Part shown: positions 31,591 through 42,590 of the stretch, in pieces
How positions within the stretch are numbered: the first letter of the stretch is position 1
How the letters are laid out: each line of letters opens with the position of its first letter
Assembly: GCA_963575745.1 (NCBI GenBank)
Contig: CAUYUJ010010446.1
Span: forward strand, 1,061,089 to 1,121,088
Reading direction: 5' to 3'
Length of the DNA stretch: 60,000 nt
From: Prorocentrum cordatum
Taxonomy: Eukaryota; Sar; Dinophyceae; Prorocentrales; Prorocentraceae
Notes under the pieces: model-generated
Told to the model about the DNA's origin: nothing
What the model saw: the letters and a program-made list of their open reading frames with translations, nothing else
Databases searched by the model: none
Translations under genes and position numbers: made by a program

Positions 31591-32699
31591 GGGTTCATTC
31601 ATGCCCAGACTCATGCTCAGGCAGCCCATGGCAGTTCCTTTCGTCAGGGCGGCGCTGGGGGGAGGAGGGCGGTGGTTTCAACATTGGAGGGCGCCTGAGG
31701 TGCCAGCCATCCAGCAAGGCGTTTGCGATAATCACCTGCAGCAATAGTATGAGTCTCTTCCTTAGGCGTTCCAACTCGCGACGCATCGAATGCTACCCCC
31801 AAGTCTTGGACCATATCGAAGCTAATCACCAGAGAAGCTTTGTACTCAGCCGTGTGTCTTGGGATCCAGGTCCGCTACAGCACCATCATGAAGGTCCAGC
31901 TGAGCTCGAGCATGGCCCTGCGGTGTAGGGGCCATCGCCTCGCGCGCCGCCGAGTGCATAACAGCAGTCTTGAAGTCGTCGTCGATCCGTCGCCTCTTCT
32001 GCTTGCTAGTATTCATGGTCAGCGAAGACGCGCCGATGGCCAGGGGGGCGAAGGCCCCGACGTTGCGGGCGTTGTTCTCCGCGAGATCAGCCAACGCGTT
32101 CACTTCATCCTGGGCTAGCAACCATAAGCTGACATGTCAAGAACGCACCGCCCCCACACGAACGCCCCTGAATCAAACCGCACCCCTTTTGAGGCCATTC
32201 CGAGGCCCAAGAACTAGATCACATCCTCCAATTATTCGTCTCCATCCTCCTCCTCCTCCGCCTCCTGACCCCCCCCCCCCCCCCCCCCATCTTCTCGAAG
32301 CTCGGACTCTCCTCTCTCCCGCCGCCTCCTCCTCCTCGTTCCTGCGCCCTTTGCTTCCTCCTCCGTTCACCCTCCTCTGCCACCTCCTCCCAAGCGCCCC
32401 GTCCAAAAACGCCCCCCAGGAGAACGCGGTGAAGCTGGCCCTACAGGATTCCTTGAACTCAAGACTGTGCGCAACCGTTCTTGTTCTGAGATTTCGACTT
32501 GAGACCCTCTCAAGGCCCCTGGTTCCATGGATCACAAAAACAACATACCTAAAAACATGGGGTCTCAGCGAGGTCAGCGCCTCCCTGGGGCACCAGCGTT
32601 TTCTTCTTCTTCTCCTTCGTCGGACCAGGGCCTCCATCCAGGACAGCCACCCTCGCTACCCGAGACGAATGCACGATGCCAGGAGCGAAGGCAAAGGAC
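31098..32699 (-). CDS. Exon-like fragments of a minus-strand gene
   Basis: Three segments look coding. At 32699 to about 32569, after CATCAG/G, the product is SFAFAPGIVHSSRVARVAVL plus a Lys run (KEKKKK). At 32109-31736 (acceptor CCCAG/GATG, donor GCAG/GTGATT) it is DEVNALADLAENNARNVGAF with a basic patch KQKRRR; there is a one-base frameshift near 31850, after which the frame reads EYKASLVISFDMVQDLGVAF. A third, weaker segment at about 31230-31098 reads KNMSTVSPACLVASPLPD. They may be 5' exons of the gene at 28711-30356. Function unknown; boundaries are tentative. Confidence 0.35.
31448..31588. repeat. (CT)n dinucleotide microsatellite, two blocks
   Basis: CT repeats occupy about 31448-31512 and 31541-31588. 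A T-rich spacer between them contains TTGTTTGTTTG. Confidence 0.95.
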
Positions 32700-32716
32700 C
32701 TGATGGAGCGGCATGC

Positions 32717-33719
32717 CAAACGCATGTAATGCTACCTCTGGCGTGCAAAGAGTTGGCATGGAGTGCGACCATGCGCGCCTGACATGCCATGCACCACACA
32801 TGGCACGCACACATAACATTTACATGTACGTAACATACAGACAAACTGCATGGCAACACACACGCAACACAACCATTACATGCACATGCATATGGCACAC
32901 GCAAAACTTGCATGCGAATACAAGTACGGAGTAACATTGCCCCCCCCCCCCCCGCCACCGTACGCAGCAAACGCACGCCATGTGTTAGAATGTGCACAAT
33001 TTCGAACGGACAACACCATGCCAAACGATAGCCCTTGAGGGAAGCCATAACAGGCAAACAACAAACACTGGGCAATGCAATACTAAACAAAACACAAACG
33101 CACAACACGCAACAACCAACATACATTGCTAGCTTATCTCGCGCATATTGAGTTTGTGCCCCCGATGCATGTTTGTCTCAATTGCGGTAAAAATGAAACA
33201 CTTGAGCCAGCTCAGTGCCCGTGCAACGCACGCATTACCAAACCGCCGAAATTCGCATTCACGCGCCCAAGCAAACAAAGCACACACCCAACTGACACAG
33301 CATGATAAACCTACCACACCACATGGAACACACAACGCACGCGGCATTATCGATTACATAGCCACACGACCATGGGCGCCTGCAAAGAAAAAATGTTGGG
33401 CAACGAGACGACCGCGCATATACTGATAGAGCGCCCGTTGCGCTTGGCAACGACACGCCCACAAAAAAAAAGACATAAAACATATTAAGAATATATATCT
33501 ATATCTATATATATAATGAAACAATACGAGGAAGGAGAAGGAAGAGGGAAAGGGGAATATTTTTGTAACGGTTCCAGACTGGGTGGGCGCTACAACAGCG
33601 CCCTGGGCATGCCGCGCACGGACGACGGACATCTACCAACTGCAGCAAGCGACGCGAAACCCCTGGACGACGGAAAATGTAAACAGCGACGAAACTTGCA
33701 ATCCACGTTGCTCCACCTA
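32717..33719. other. Non-coding AC-rich stretch with AT microsatellite
   Basis: Sequence rich in CATG/CACA words and in A, atypically poor in GC for this window. It has a C run at 32940-32953 and an (AT)n-like block at 33488-33514. Cys/Val-rich reading frames on the minus strand look like composition artefacts. Confidence 0.5.
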
Positions 33720-34345
33720 ATGCGGGGCCGCCATGCGAACCTTGCCTTGGGGGCCTTCGGTGGAGCTTCCAATGGGGCCGCGAGCCGCGTGAGGGGCGCG
33801 CCCTCAGAGGAGGCGGGGCCGCCGCGCGAACCCTGCCATTCGACTCGGATAGAACCCCGCATGGCGCCGCGAACCGTGTGAGGGTCGCGCCCAAATGCGG
33901 GGCCGCTGCGCGAACCCTGCCACCGGCGCCTTCGGTGGAGCTCCCTTTCGGGGCCACGAACCGCGAAGGGGGCGCCCAAATGCGGGGCCGCCATGCGAAC
34001 GTTGCCGCTGGGGCCTTCGGCGGGGCCCCCTTTGGGGCCACGGACCGCGCAATGGGGCGTGCCCTAATGCGGTGCCGCCCGCCATGCGAACCCTGCCGCT
34101 GGAACCTTCGGTGCAGCTCCCTTTTGGGCCGCGAGCCCTGTGGGGGGGGCGCGCCTAACCGCGGGGCAGCCGCGCGAACCCTGCCACAGGGGCCTTCGGC
34201 GGGGCCTTTGGGGCCACGAACCGCGCGAAGGGCGCGCCCAACTGAGGGGCCGCCATGCGAGCCCTGCCGCTGGAACCTTCGGCGGAGCCCCCAATGCCGC
34301 CACGAATGGTGCGAGGGCGCGCCCACGCGGTTGAGCGGCGCAGGG
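33720..34345. repeat. Minisatellite, ~83-91-bp units (family 1)
   Basis: About seven units carry GGCCTTCGGCGGAGC followed by GGGGCC(A/G)CGAACCGCG and GCGAACCCTGCC. CTTCGG occurs at 33755, 33930, 34015, 34106, 34194 and 34277. It is related to the arrays at 39200-40340 and 41570-42590. Confidence 0.75.
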
Positions 34346-35178
34346 GGCAGCGGCAGACGCGGGGGCAGAGGAGGGGGAGGAGGCGGGGGAGTAGGGAAAG
34401 GAGGTTGAGGAGGGAGGATGGGAGAGGAGGAGGAATGGGTGGAGAGGAGCGCGGAGCTCCGTCTCTTCAACACGAGGACCCAACACCGCAGGACAGCTGG
34501 GGACTAGTGTTGGCGCCGAAGGTCAGCAGGGCCAAGGGTGAAGCTAGGGCCACGGGTAGATGAGTGGGGGAGATGGGGGGGGGGGGGGGGACAATTGCGG
34601 AATTGGGGAAATAAAAGAAGGCGAACTGGGAAACACAGACAATGCTACGGCTTGGCGCAATGATAAAGCTAAGAGTATACCCATGGCGAAGGATGAAGAA
34701 CTCGCTGAATTAATCGGATCTAGAGCTGCAGCGCCGCTGCGCCGCCTGGCAGAATTCAAACCCAAGCAACAGATAATCGCGCGGAAAGTTGCGACCGATG
34801 GGGAACTTGACTCGCGCGCGCGCTCCACCGCCGACGCGCCGCTGCAGTTGCCGACGCAAGTCAAACGGCAAGCCCAAGAAAAACTACAACGCGCAGAAGG
34901 TGCGAATTGGACGCAACCACGACGCGAACCTTGCCGCGCGCCCCCTTGGATGCGCAAACACACGCGCAACGGAATTACCTAACCGCAAATCAACGACCCG
35001 CGCTGAGGAATGCGCGGGCCGCCCAGCCCGCCCGGCGAGCTCACTGACAGGCGTGATGCCCCTGCGAACTAGGCCGACCGCCTCGCTGTGCGCGGAAGCG
35101 CGGTCGAAGCAGAAAATGCCGCGGACCTCGCGCGCCCTGCGCCGTCGGCGGTGCTCGCTGGGAACGCCGGCGCGCCGG
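34346..35178. other. Intergenic, G-rich start
   Basis: A G run lies at about 34576-34591 and GGAGG-rich DNA upstream of it. Plus-strand frame 34560-34982 (NGxAWRNDKAKSIPMAKDEE type sequence) is open for 140 codons but has no recognisable motif or start context. No gene is called. Confidence 0.4.
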
Positions 35179-36030
35179 TCATCGCCAAACCCGAGCGCGG
35201 CCCCTGCTCCGCAACCGACCACGGGCCCCGCACATCACCGCTTTGCGCATGTGGCGCCCGCCCCCAAACGAGCATTCGCCGCGGCGAACATGCGCGTTCC
35301 AAACCCACCTTCCAAACGGCCCCACCGCGCCCCGGTCGCGCCGAGGCCCGCGCAAAAATGAAGGGGTTAGGCGGCGGGCCGCGCGGGCCCCGCGCGCCCC
35401 GGCGGCCGAGGCGCGCGCTCGAACGTGGCCACCAGCTCTTCGCGTAATTTTCGGCTGGCCGCTTCGGGCGTCGTCTTTGCGACGCGCGGCTCCGAGTGAT
35501 CGCGCCCTCGGATAATGCAACTCCGCAGTCTTACCGAAAGAAAAGCCACCTGCCACATAAAACTGCGCGTCCGCGAGCGCGTTGGTGCACCCCGTGACCT
35601 GGGCCGCCCGCTGGACGAGGCCGCGCTTGATCGCGCGCGCCATGGAACGCGGACTGCGCGCGTCATCCGCCCATCGCATGGCGCGTTGCCATTCGGCGCG
35701 CGCCGAGCGCGTGGCATCTTGAAGGCTCGCCGCGCGGCGCGGCGAGTTTGCTGCGCTTCAAATGCGTCTTCGCCCAGATTGCCTTGGGCTCGTCAACGGC
35801 ATCGGGCCTGATGATTCCCATGTCGGTGCCATCGGGGAACTCGTCAATTCGCTCCTCCCGATCGGCGCCGACTGTCATTTTGCCTCCGCGCCAGGCGCCT
35901 GCGCGCTTCGCGATTGCGGATGTTGGCTTGCACGGCCAACGGCCAACGCGAATGCGACGTAAACGACGCTTATGAACAAAACAGAAAACGGCAATTGCAG
36001 GCGGCGTTGAGAAGATGCAACGATACTCGC
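35179..36030 (-). pseudogene. Coding-like fragment with a frameshift
   Basis: On the minus strand about 35990-35780 reads KMTVGADREERIDEFPDGTD and continues DAVDEPKAIWAKTHLKRS. After a one-base shift near 35750-35770 it continues LQDATRSARAEWQRAMRWAD, then TGCTNALADAQFYVAGGFSF, fading into Arg-rich sequence by ~35480. The two pieces look like one protein segment. There is no start, no recognisable domain and no splice assignment. It could be an exon of an uncharacterised gene or a decayed copy. Confidence 0.3.
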
Positions 36031-36060
36031 ACAAACAGAAGACACCCAGACTTGCCGTCG

Positions 36061-36175
36061 CCAGGAGGAGGGGGGGAGAAGGAGGAGGAGGAGGAGGAGG
36101 AGGAGGGGGAGGAGGAGGAGGAGGAAGAGGAGGGGGAGGAGGAGGAGGGGCGATGAGGAGGAGGAGGAGGAAGAG
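36061..36175. repeat. (GGA)n microsatellite
   Basis: An almost pure GGA/GAG run on the plus strand, interrupted by GAAGAGGAGG. Confidence 0.9.
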
Positions 36176-39100
36176 ACGGCCACGCCGAAACCAACAAGGA
36201 AAAAGCCGCCGCTGCCCTGTCGGCAAGTCGCAGCGCGCCCCGCGGCACCACGGCGACGGCGACCTTTCGCCAAACGGCAGCTGCCGTCTCCGCCACGGCA
36301 GGCGCGCCGCCGAAGGCCCCCGCGCGCCGCGCCGCCGCCCCGCCGCCACTGCCGACAATGCCATTGCAAACCGCAGCTTTTGTCGTGGCAGGGGCGGGCG
36401 GCGCGGGCGCCCTGTGGAAAATTGAAAATGTGCGATCGGCGACTTCCTGGGTGGCAACAAGATGCCACGCGCTGCCGAGTCGGTGAAGACACCTGGTTAC
36501 AAACCCGCTGAACTTCGGCAGTATCAGCACATCCGCGCCCAATGGGAGTGCCGAAAACGGCTGGGTCTTACGCCCCGTCCTCGCGGTGATGCGGAACGCG
36601 CGCGAGCCGCCCCCGTCTGGCGACGGGCGGATTGCATCTGAAATTGGGCGGGCGAGCGTGAGAGGGGGGTGGGGTGAGGGAGGGTGAAACGAAAAGGGAA
36701 ACAACGATGAGGGAGATGGGCGAGAGGGGGGGGGGGAATGGGCGAACGGGCTGCTAAACGCTGGAAGCGGCGCAACCAATCAGTGGCGGCGCAGCCCCGT
36801 AGTTGCAGAATTCATTCCCGGCCAAATACAACGCTTTCCTTTCGCTTTCCCTCCCCGACGTGGGCCGACAAGACTTGGCGACCGACGAACAACCGGGCCC
36901 CTTTTCCACTGCGCCCTGCTGCACCTCCAGCCAAGTGGGCCGCCGTGCCTCACCCCCTGAAACCCCACTGGCAACGACAAAATCCACCCAGGCGCGCGCG
37001 GCAACGGGCTCGCGACCGCGCGCCGCGCGAACTCGCCGCCTGGGGATAGCCAGGCGCAACTTTTATTATCCCACGCGCAATCAACAAATCACTCGCGCGC
37101 CCTGCCGAGCTGAGGACTACCCGCGCCCGAACCCCAGCGCGCGAACGATTATTCCCCGCGCATGTTCCGCGACGCGACGAAGTGAACACTGATCCCCCAG
37201 CGGTCGCTGCGAACGCCCACGCGCAAGACATTCACGTTGAACAACGAAGCCACCGCCCCCAATAATCGAGCCACCATTGGCGCCCCCAACGTGAAACTGC
37301 TACAAACCCAACAAACACAATAATGCAACATTCCGGATTCATGTATGAGAATTGCGCGCCTCCCACGCTGACGATAACCGCCACCCTTAACGCCGCGCGA
37401 GAATCGATCGCCGCCGCGCGCCGCGCTGCCTCTGGCGCAGTGCCCATCCTCTTGTCGCTGCCGTCGGCGCGTCGCCTGGCGCCAAAGGCCTGGGCGCGCG
37501 ACGTTCAACGGCGCGGGCCGCCGCCGCTGCTGCGCTGCGCCGAATGCACCCTTCTGCGACGGGCCAGCGGTCGGAACTTGGGGCGCAGCCGTTCGATGGG
37601 AACGGCGTCTGCATGGTTGGCGATTGGCCTTGTGAATCGGGTCAAGCAAGATATCCCTGTGGCGCGACTCGTGCCGCTCGAACTTCCACTCCCGAAGGCG
37701 GAGCGGCAACCTCCCGCGCAAGTACTTGACCCAGTCTCCGAAGACGCGGGGGTCGTCGCGCGGGGGGGGGGGGGGCGCGAGCGAGCACTTGGCCCGCCCC
37801 TGCCGAAATTCAATATCTTGCAAACAGAAGCTCTTTCCGTTGCCGCCGCCGCAGCTTCTCCAGCATGGATGGGGGCCCCTTCCGGCGTTTCAACGTCCCA
37901 GGATGCGCTGCTGCTGCGGTTGCGCAGCTGCCAACCCGCCGAACGCCTCGAGGAGCTGCGCGAGGCAGGAACAAGGCAGGGGCCCTGGGCCGCAAATTTG
38001 CCCTGCCACGGCGACGAAGGCCGTTCGCGCCGATCGCGCAGACCCCCCTTAGCCGCTGAAAAGAAGAACGTCGAGCAGATATCCCCCCCCCGCGGACATT
38101 TCGCCGAATCAATTGCTCCGCCGCCGAGTGATCGCGCGGCGGGGGGCGGGCGCTTTTCAATGCGAACCCTTGCCCGAAGTTGCCCGCGAAACGATGGTGG
38201 ACCCCCCCCCCCATCCGTCATCGACACGAGTGGAACAAGCATCCCCTCCCCCCGCCCCCCCCCCCCCCGCCCCGAGCCCCGGTTGATCGCAGCGCCCGCG
38301 CGGCGTTTAATGCCGCGCGCCGCAGAACGAACGGCGCGCAACATCGGGTAGTATTGCGGAATCCCACGCGCAAGCGTCGATTGCCTCATGGCCCCAAAGG
38401 TGCGTTCACTTTAGTAACGGGGGAATTCGGCTGCGCCACATCGGAAATTTCGCTGCGCGAGCCGCGCGCAAACGACCGCAATATCTACAGCGCGGCAAGC
38501 GCCCCCCTCACCGACCAGACACTGCAGTTTACGAAAACATACCCCCCCCTGCCCCGACAACAGAAACCTTACAACTTGCAAACACCTTTAAACCAATAAG
38601 AGTCTACTCACATACCATCGCTGTCGCAGCGCGCCTGCGCAAAGACGCTAACCCGCGCGCGCCCCGCTCCACGGCGCAGCGCTCCATGAGTAACTACGAA
38701 GCAATCGGGGCCGAACCCACCGCGTCCTCCGAGGGTAGTCAGGGCTGGCTGCATTATGTGCTACGGTGTTGCTGTCATGTGTAATGTGTCTTGCTGGTCC
38801 ACAATGTAGTTCTGTCGTCGCGAAGCGAAACAAAACAATTGTGTTGCCTTGCGCGTTTTGCAGGTGTGTACCACTATAAGCGGTCCTCACGCATACTTGT
38901 GGTGAAGTAGGTCTTGCGGAATGTCTGCAGCGCCGCGCGTGGCTTGCCCAAGATCGGGGCTGACGTTGAAGGCACCTCTCATGCTAAGCTCAAGAGGGTG
39001 CGCGTTGCAACTTGGGCATGACTTACATTGCCGGCCGTCCAAACGCCAAACTCGTTTTCTTTTCGGGGCGCAGTTCTACACGTTCAAGGAAAAACTTCAC

Positions 39101-39199
39101 GACGAACCCCACACATATTCACCTATACTCACTCTTGCGAAGAAGCCAACCGTTTTTCAGAACGCAATTCGTATGCGACGCACGCCAGCACATCGAGCG
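36176..39199. other. GC-rich region without a convincing gene
   Basis: Several long frames exist on the minus strand (for example 37149-37823, with WVKYLRGRLPLRLREWKF and VARLLGAVASLFNVNVLRVG). They switch to Arg/Pro-rich sequence within short distances, so at most isolated exon remnants are present. CGCG words are unusually dense. A poly-C run lies near 38205-38275. Confidence 0.35.
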
Positions 39200-40340
39200 T
39201 GAATGCGGACTCTGCCACAACAACCTTCGGTGCACCCCCCCTGGAGGCCACAACCGCGCGAAGACTGCGCTGACATGGTCCGGGCGGCGGCGCGCGGCCT
39301 GTGCTACGTGGGCCTTCGGTGGAGCTCCCCATGACTCCGCGAACCGCATGAGGAAAAAACTGCAATGGTTTGGGCGGCTGCAAGCAACCTGTGCTTCAAA
39401 ACCAATGTGGTGACGTTCTCTGTGGGGCCACGAACCGTATCAGGGCGTGCTGACATAGTCCAAATAGCGCAAAGCGGCCTGCGCCGCAAAAGCCTTCGGC
39501 GGGGCGCCGCATGGGACCCCGAACTGCAATAACTATAAAATGAAATAGTCTGGCCAGCGGCATGCGGCATGCACCGGGACAAACAATTTCGGCCGAGCTC
39601 CCTATGGGGCACCGAACTGCGTGAGGGGGGGTGCTGGATTGGATTGAGCGGCGGCAAGCAGCCAGCGCGACAGAAGCCTTCGGCGTTGCATCCTGTGGGG
39701 CCACGAGCTGCGTGAGAGTGCGCCGCAATACTGTCGGTGGCGACGTGCGGCGCGCGCATCGCAAGCCTTCGGTGTAAACCTCCACGAGGCCGCGGCGCGC
39801 GCAATAATTGCGTTGAACATGTCTGCTGGTCGGCAGCCGAACTTCCTATGGCGCCACGAACGGGGTGAATAAAGACCTGAAGCGGTCTGGGCGGCGGCAT
39901 GCGGCCCGCGCTACCAGAAGCTTCGGCGGGGCCCCCTTCGGGGCCACGAGCCGCGTGAATAAAGAACTCGGGTGGACTGGGCGGCGACGGGCGGCCTGCG
40001 CTACAAAGACCTTCGGTGGAACTCCCAATGGGGCCGCGAACTTTGCGAGGGGGGAACTGGAATTGTCTGGGCGTTGGCAAGTGGCCTGCGCTTCAAAGGC
40101 CTTCGGAATGCTATCCGATGGGGCCGCGAATCGAGCGAGGGGCCCGCTGACGTGGTCTGGACGGGCGGTGCGCATCCTTTGCTACGAGAATGTTCGGCGC
40201 AACGCCCTTTCAGGAGCCGCGAACCGCGCGGGGTGCGCGCTGAATTGGCATCGAGCAGAAGGGAGCGGCCCTTGCTACAGGGGCCTTCGGCGGAGCCCTA
40301 TGGGGCCACGAATCGTTCGAGAGGTGCGCGGAAACTGCAT
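39200..40340. repeat. Minisatellite, ~90-bp units (family 2)
   Basis: Units read approximately GGTCTGGGCGGCGGCxxGCG, GCCTGCGCTACAAAGxCCTT, then CGGxGGAxCTCCxxATGGGG and CCxCGAACCGCGTGA. CTTCGG anchors at 39921, 40011, 40101 and then ~91-93-bp steps define the period. On the minus strand each 30-codon unit encodes variants of FVAPxGAPPKxFVAQAARRR, but stops and frame slips are frequent. Confidence 0.8.
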
Positions 40341-40970
40341 TGGCGGATACTCCTAGGCGAAGACCGACCACACAGGAGAGAAGAGGATAGATGATGACGG
40401 ACTGAAGCGGTCTGGAGGAGGAGGCGGTGGTAGAGGAGGGGGAAGGCAGGAGATGAGGCGCTCAGCGCTCCGGGCTCCCAACGAAGACCCAACGGACAGG
40501 AGGATTGAGAAAAACTACGGCCTCCAAAAGTTCCTTCACACTACTCTTCGATTGGTTAAAATGCCTCCGCGTCGTTCCCACGGCGTGCGACGCGAAGGCA
40601 AACGGAGTCCGCTGCAATGCAATCCCAGGGCTTCCAAAACGGCCCATCGATCCCCATTGGGCGCCAGAGAGCCGCCAAGTCGCCAAGATGCCCACCGAAA
40701 GAAAAACACGAAATCCTAACATGGCACTGCTACAAGACTTCAAAACAGCTCCAGGACGGCCCACTGCAGGCCCCGCTCAGGCTCCACAAGCTCATTCTCG
40801 CGCACCCAGTGTGGCGTAATCTGGAGGCAACATACTCCCCCGCCCACACCCCGAACGACACGACAACTCTGGGACCCAAACAGCACTTTGGATCCCCAGT
40901 CGCAACAGAATCGAAGGCCCCAGGGGGCCCTGCCGAGCCCGTGCCAGGCCCCCCAGACATGTCCAAAACC
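40341..40970. other. Spacer between minisatellite and hairpin
   Basis: Mixed sequence with short open frames. A plus-strand frame (40617-41243) and minus-strand frames all run into Pro/Gly-rich repeats. Nothing was recognised. Confidence 0.4.
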
Positions 40971-41134
40971 ACTGCCGAGGGGAGTCCGGACCCACCGCCG
41001 CGGGAGCGCCCATGGGGGCCGCGGTGGGTTCGGACTCCCCTCGGCAGTCTTCTCAGACGTGGAAAAAAACGATGCCGAGGGGAGTCCGGACCCACCGCGG
41101 GGGGGGGAGTCCGGACCCACCGCGGGCCCATGGG
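40971..41134. repeat. 28-bp inverted repeat (hairpin) with further direct copies
   Basis: The left arm 40971-40998 (ACTGCCGAGGGGAGTCCGGA then CCCACCGC) and right arm 41021-41048 are reverse complements with one mismatch and a 22-nt spacer. Direct copies of the left-arm core follow at 41072-41098 and 41104-41124 (GGAGTCCGGACCCACCGC). It could form a very stable RNA or DNA stem. It may be a foldback or MITE-like element. Confidence 0.85.
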
Positions 41135-41569
41135 GGCCCTCGCGGAGCCTCCAATGGACTCCCCCGCAAGCCCTCTGGCCCCCACCCCCAACCCTGCCCG
41201 CCGCCCCCGTCTCTGCCCCTCCCCCCCTCACTTCTGCTCCTAAGCCTCCCTCGTTGATCCCTCCCCCAGCGCCGTCCGCCCACAGTGTCAGTCCCGAGCC
41301 TCGCCAGAATAGAATGTAACTGGGAGATACTGGTCGCTCAAAGGCTGGAAACAGCGTAGTCTGAGCGCCAATCATCGGAGGCGCCCCTCGCCCGCATCAT
41401 CCTTCCAATAATGACCTTGGTCGTCGCTCCCTCCCATCGTGCTGGCCCATTTGCCCGCATCTTCCCTTTGCCCCTCCGAGACAAAATAAGCCCTGCGAAA
41501 CGCCAACCATGTCTGAACGCAGTGCGAAAAATAGACAAGACCGCCCGACACGCGCGACTCCGCATGCGA

Positions 41570-42590
41570 AATCTACCACAAGGGCCTTCGGTGGAGCCCC
41601 CCACGAAACCACCGACCGCGCGAAGACTGCGACGAAGTGGCATGGGCGGCGGCGAGCAGCCTGCGCCACAACATTCTCCGATGGAACTCCGCATGGGCCC
41701 ACGGACCGCGAGAGGCAACGCTGAATTGGCTGGGGGCGGCGGCGTGCGGCCTGCGCTCCAAATTTGGCTACTGAGCACGTGAGCAATGTTGCTGAAATGG
41801 TCTGTGCGGCGCAATGCGGCACGCGCCGCAAATTCTTTCGGCGGGGTTCCATATGGGGCCACGAAGTGCGAGGGGCGCGTGCTCAATGGTCTGGGCGGCG
41901 GCGTGCGTTTTGTGCCTGAAAGCGTTTCGATGGAGTTTCCGAATGCGGCCGCAGATCGCGTGAGGACAGCTGAAGTGGTCTGGGCGGCGGCGCGCGGCCT
42001 GCGACGCAAGCGTCTTCGGCGGAACCCTTTTAATGGCGCCACGAAACACATGACAAGCGATCTGAAATAGTCTGGGCGGCAACATGCGCCCTGTGCGACA
42101 AAACCCTTGGGGGGCTGCGTATGGGGCCGCGAACCGTTCGATGGGCCTGTTGCAACGGTCTGCGCGGTGGCATGCGCCCGGTGGAAAAATATGTAGACCT
42201 CCCCGGGGGTGCGCGAATCGTGTTCTGAATGGGCTGACATGGTCTGGGCGGTGGCCAGCGGCCTATGCCACAACGCATCAGGTGGTGCTCCCTATGGGGG
42301 CACGAATGGCGTGGCGGGCGAAACGAAATGGCCCGGGTGCGGCGCCCGGCCTGCGCCGCAGGGGTCGTCGATGGAATTCCAAGAATATGGAGCCGCGAAC
42401 CGCGAGATGGGCGGCCTCAAATAATCTGGGCCGCGGCGTGCGGCCTGTGCTCTGCGGGATTTCGGTCGAGCTCCTCGTGGGGCCACGAAACCTGCGAACG
42501 TTGATCAGGAATGGTCGGGGAGGCGGCGCGCGGCCACATCGCGTCGGCAGGATTGCACATGGGGCCGCGAACTGCGCGATGGGCGCGCTA
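41570..42590. repeat. Minisatellite, ~90-bp units (family 2, second block)
   Basis: Diverged units of the same type as 39200-40340 (TGGTCTGGGCGGCGGCGTGC ... CTTCGGxGGAxxTCC ... GGGGCCxCGAA). They decay towards 42590. Confidence 0.7.

Noticed and set aside
31430-31747. Ser/Leu-repeat frame across the (CT)n tract
   Set aside because: It is a microsatellite translated in frame, with no evidence of coding.
32656-33126. Cys/Val-rich minus-strand frame resembling a secreted protein
   Set aside because: The composition follows from CACA/CATG-rich DNA. There is no start context, splice support or motif.
33201-33208. GGCTCAAG as a further spliced-leader relic (minus strand)
   Set aside because: Only the eight 3' bases plus one match; upstream agreement is poor and no gene starts downstream.
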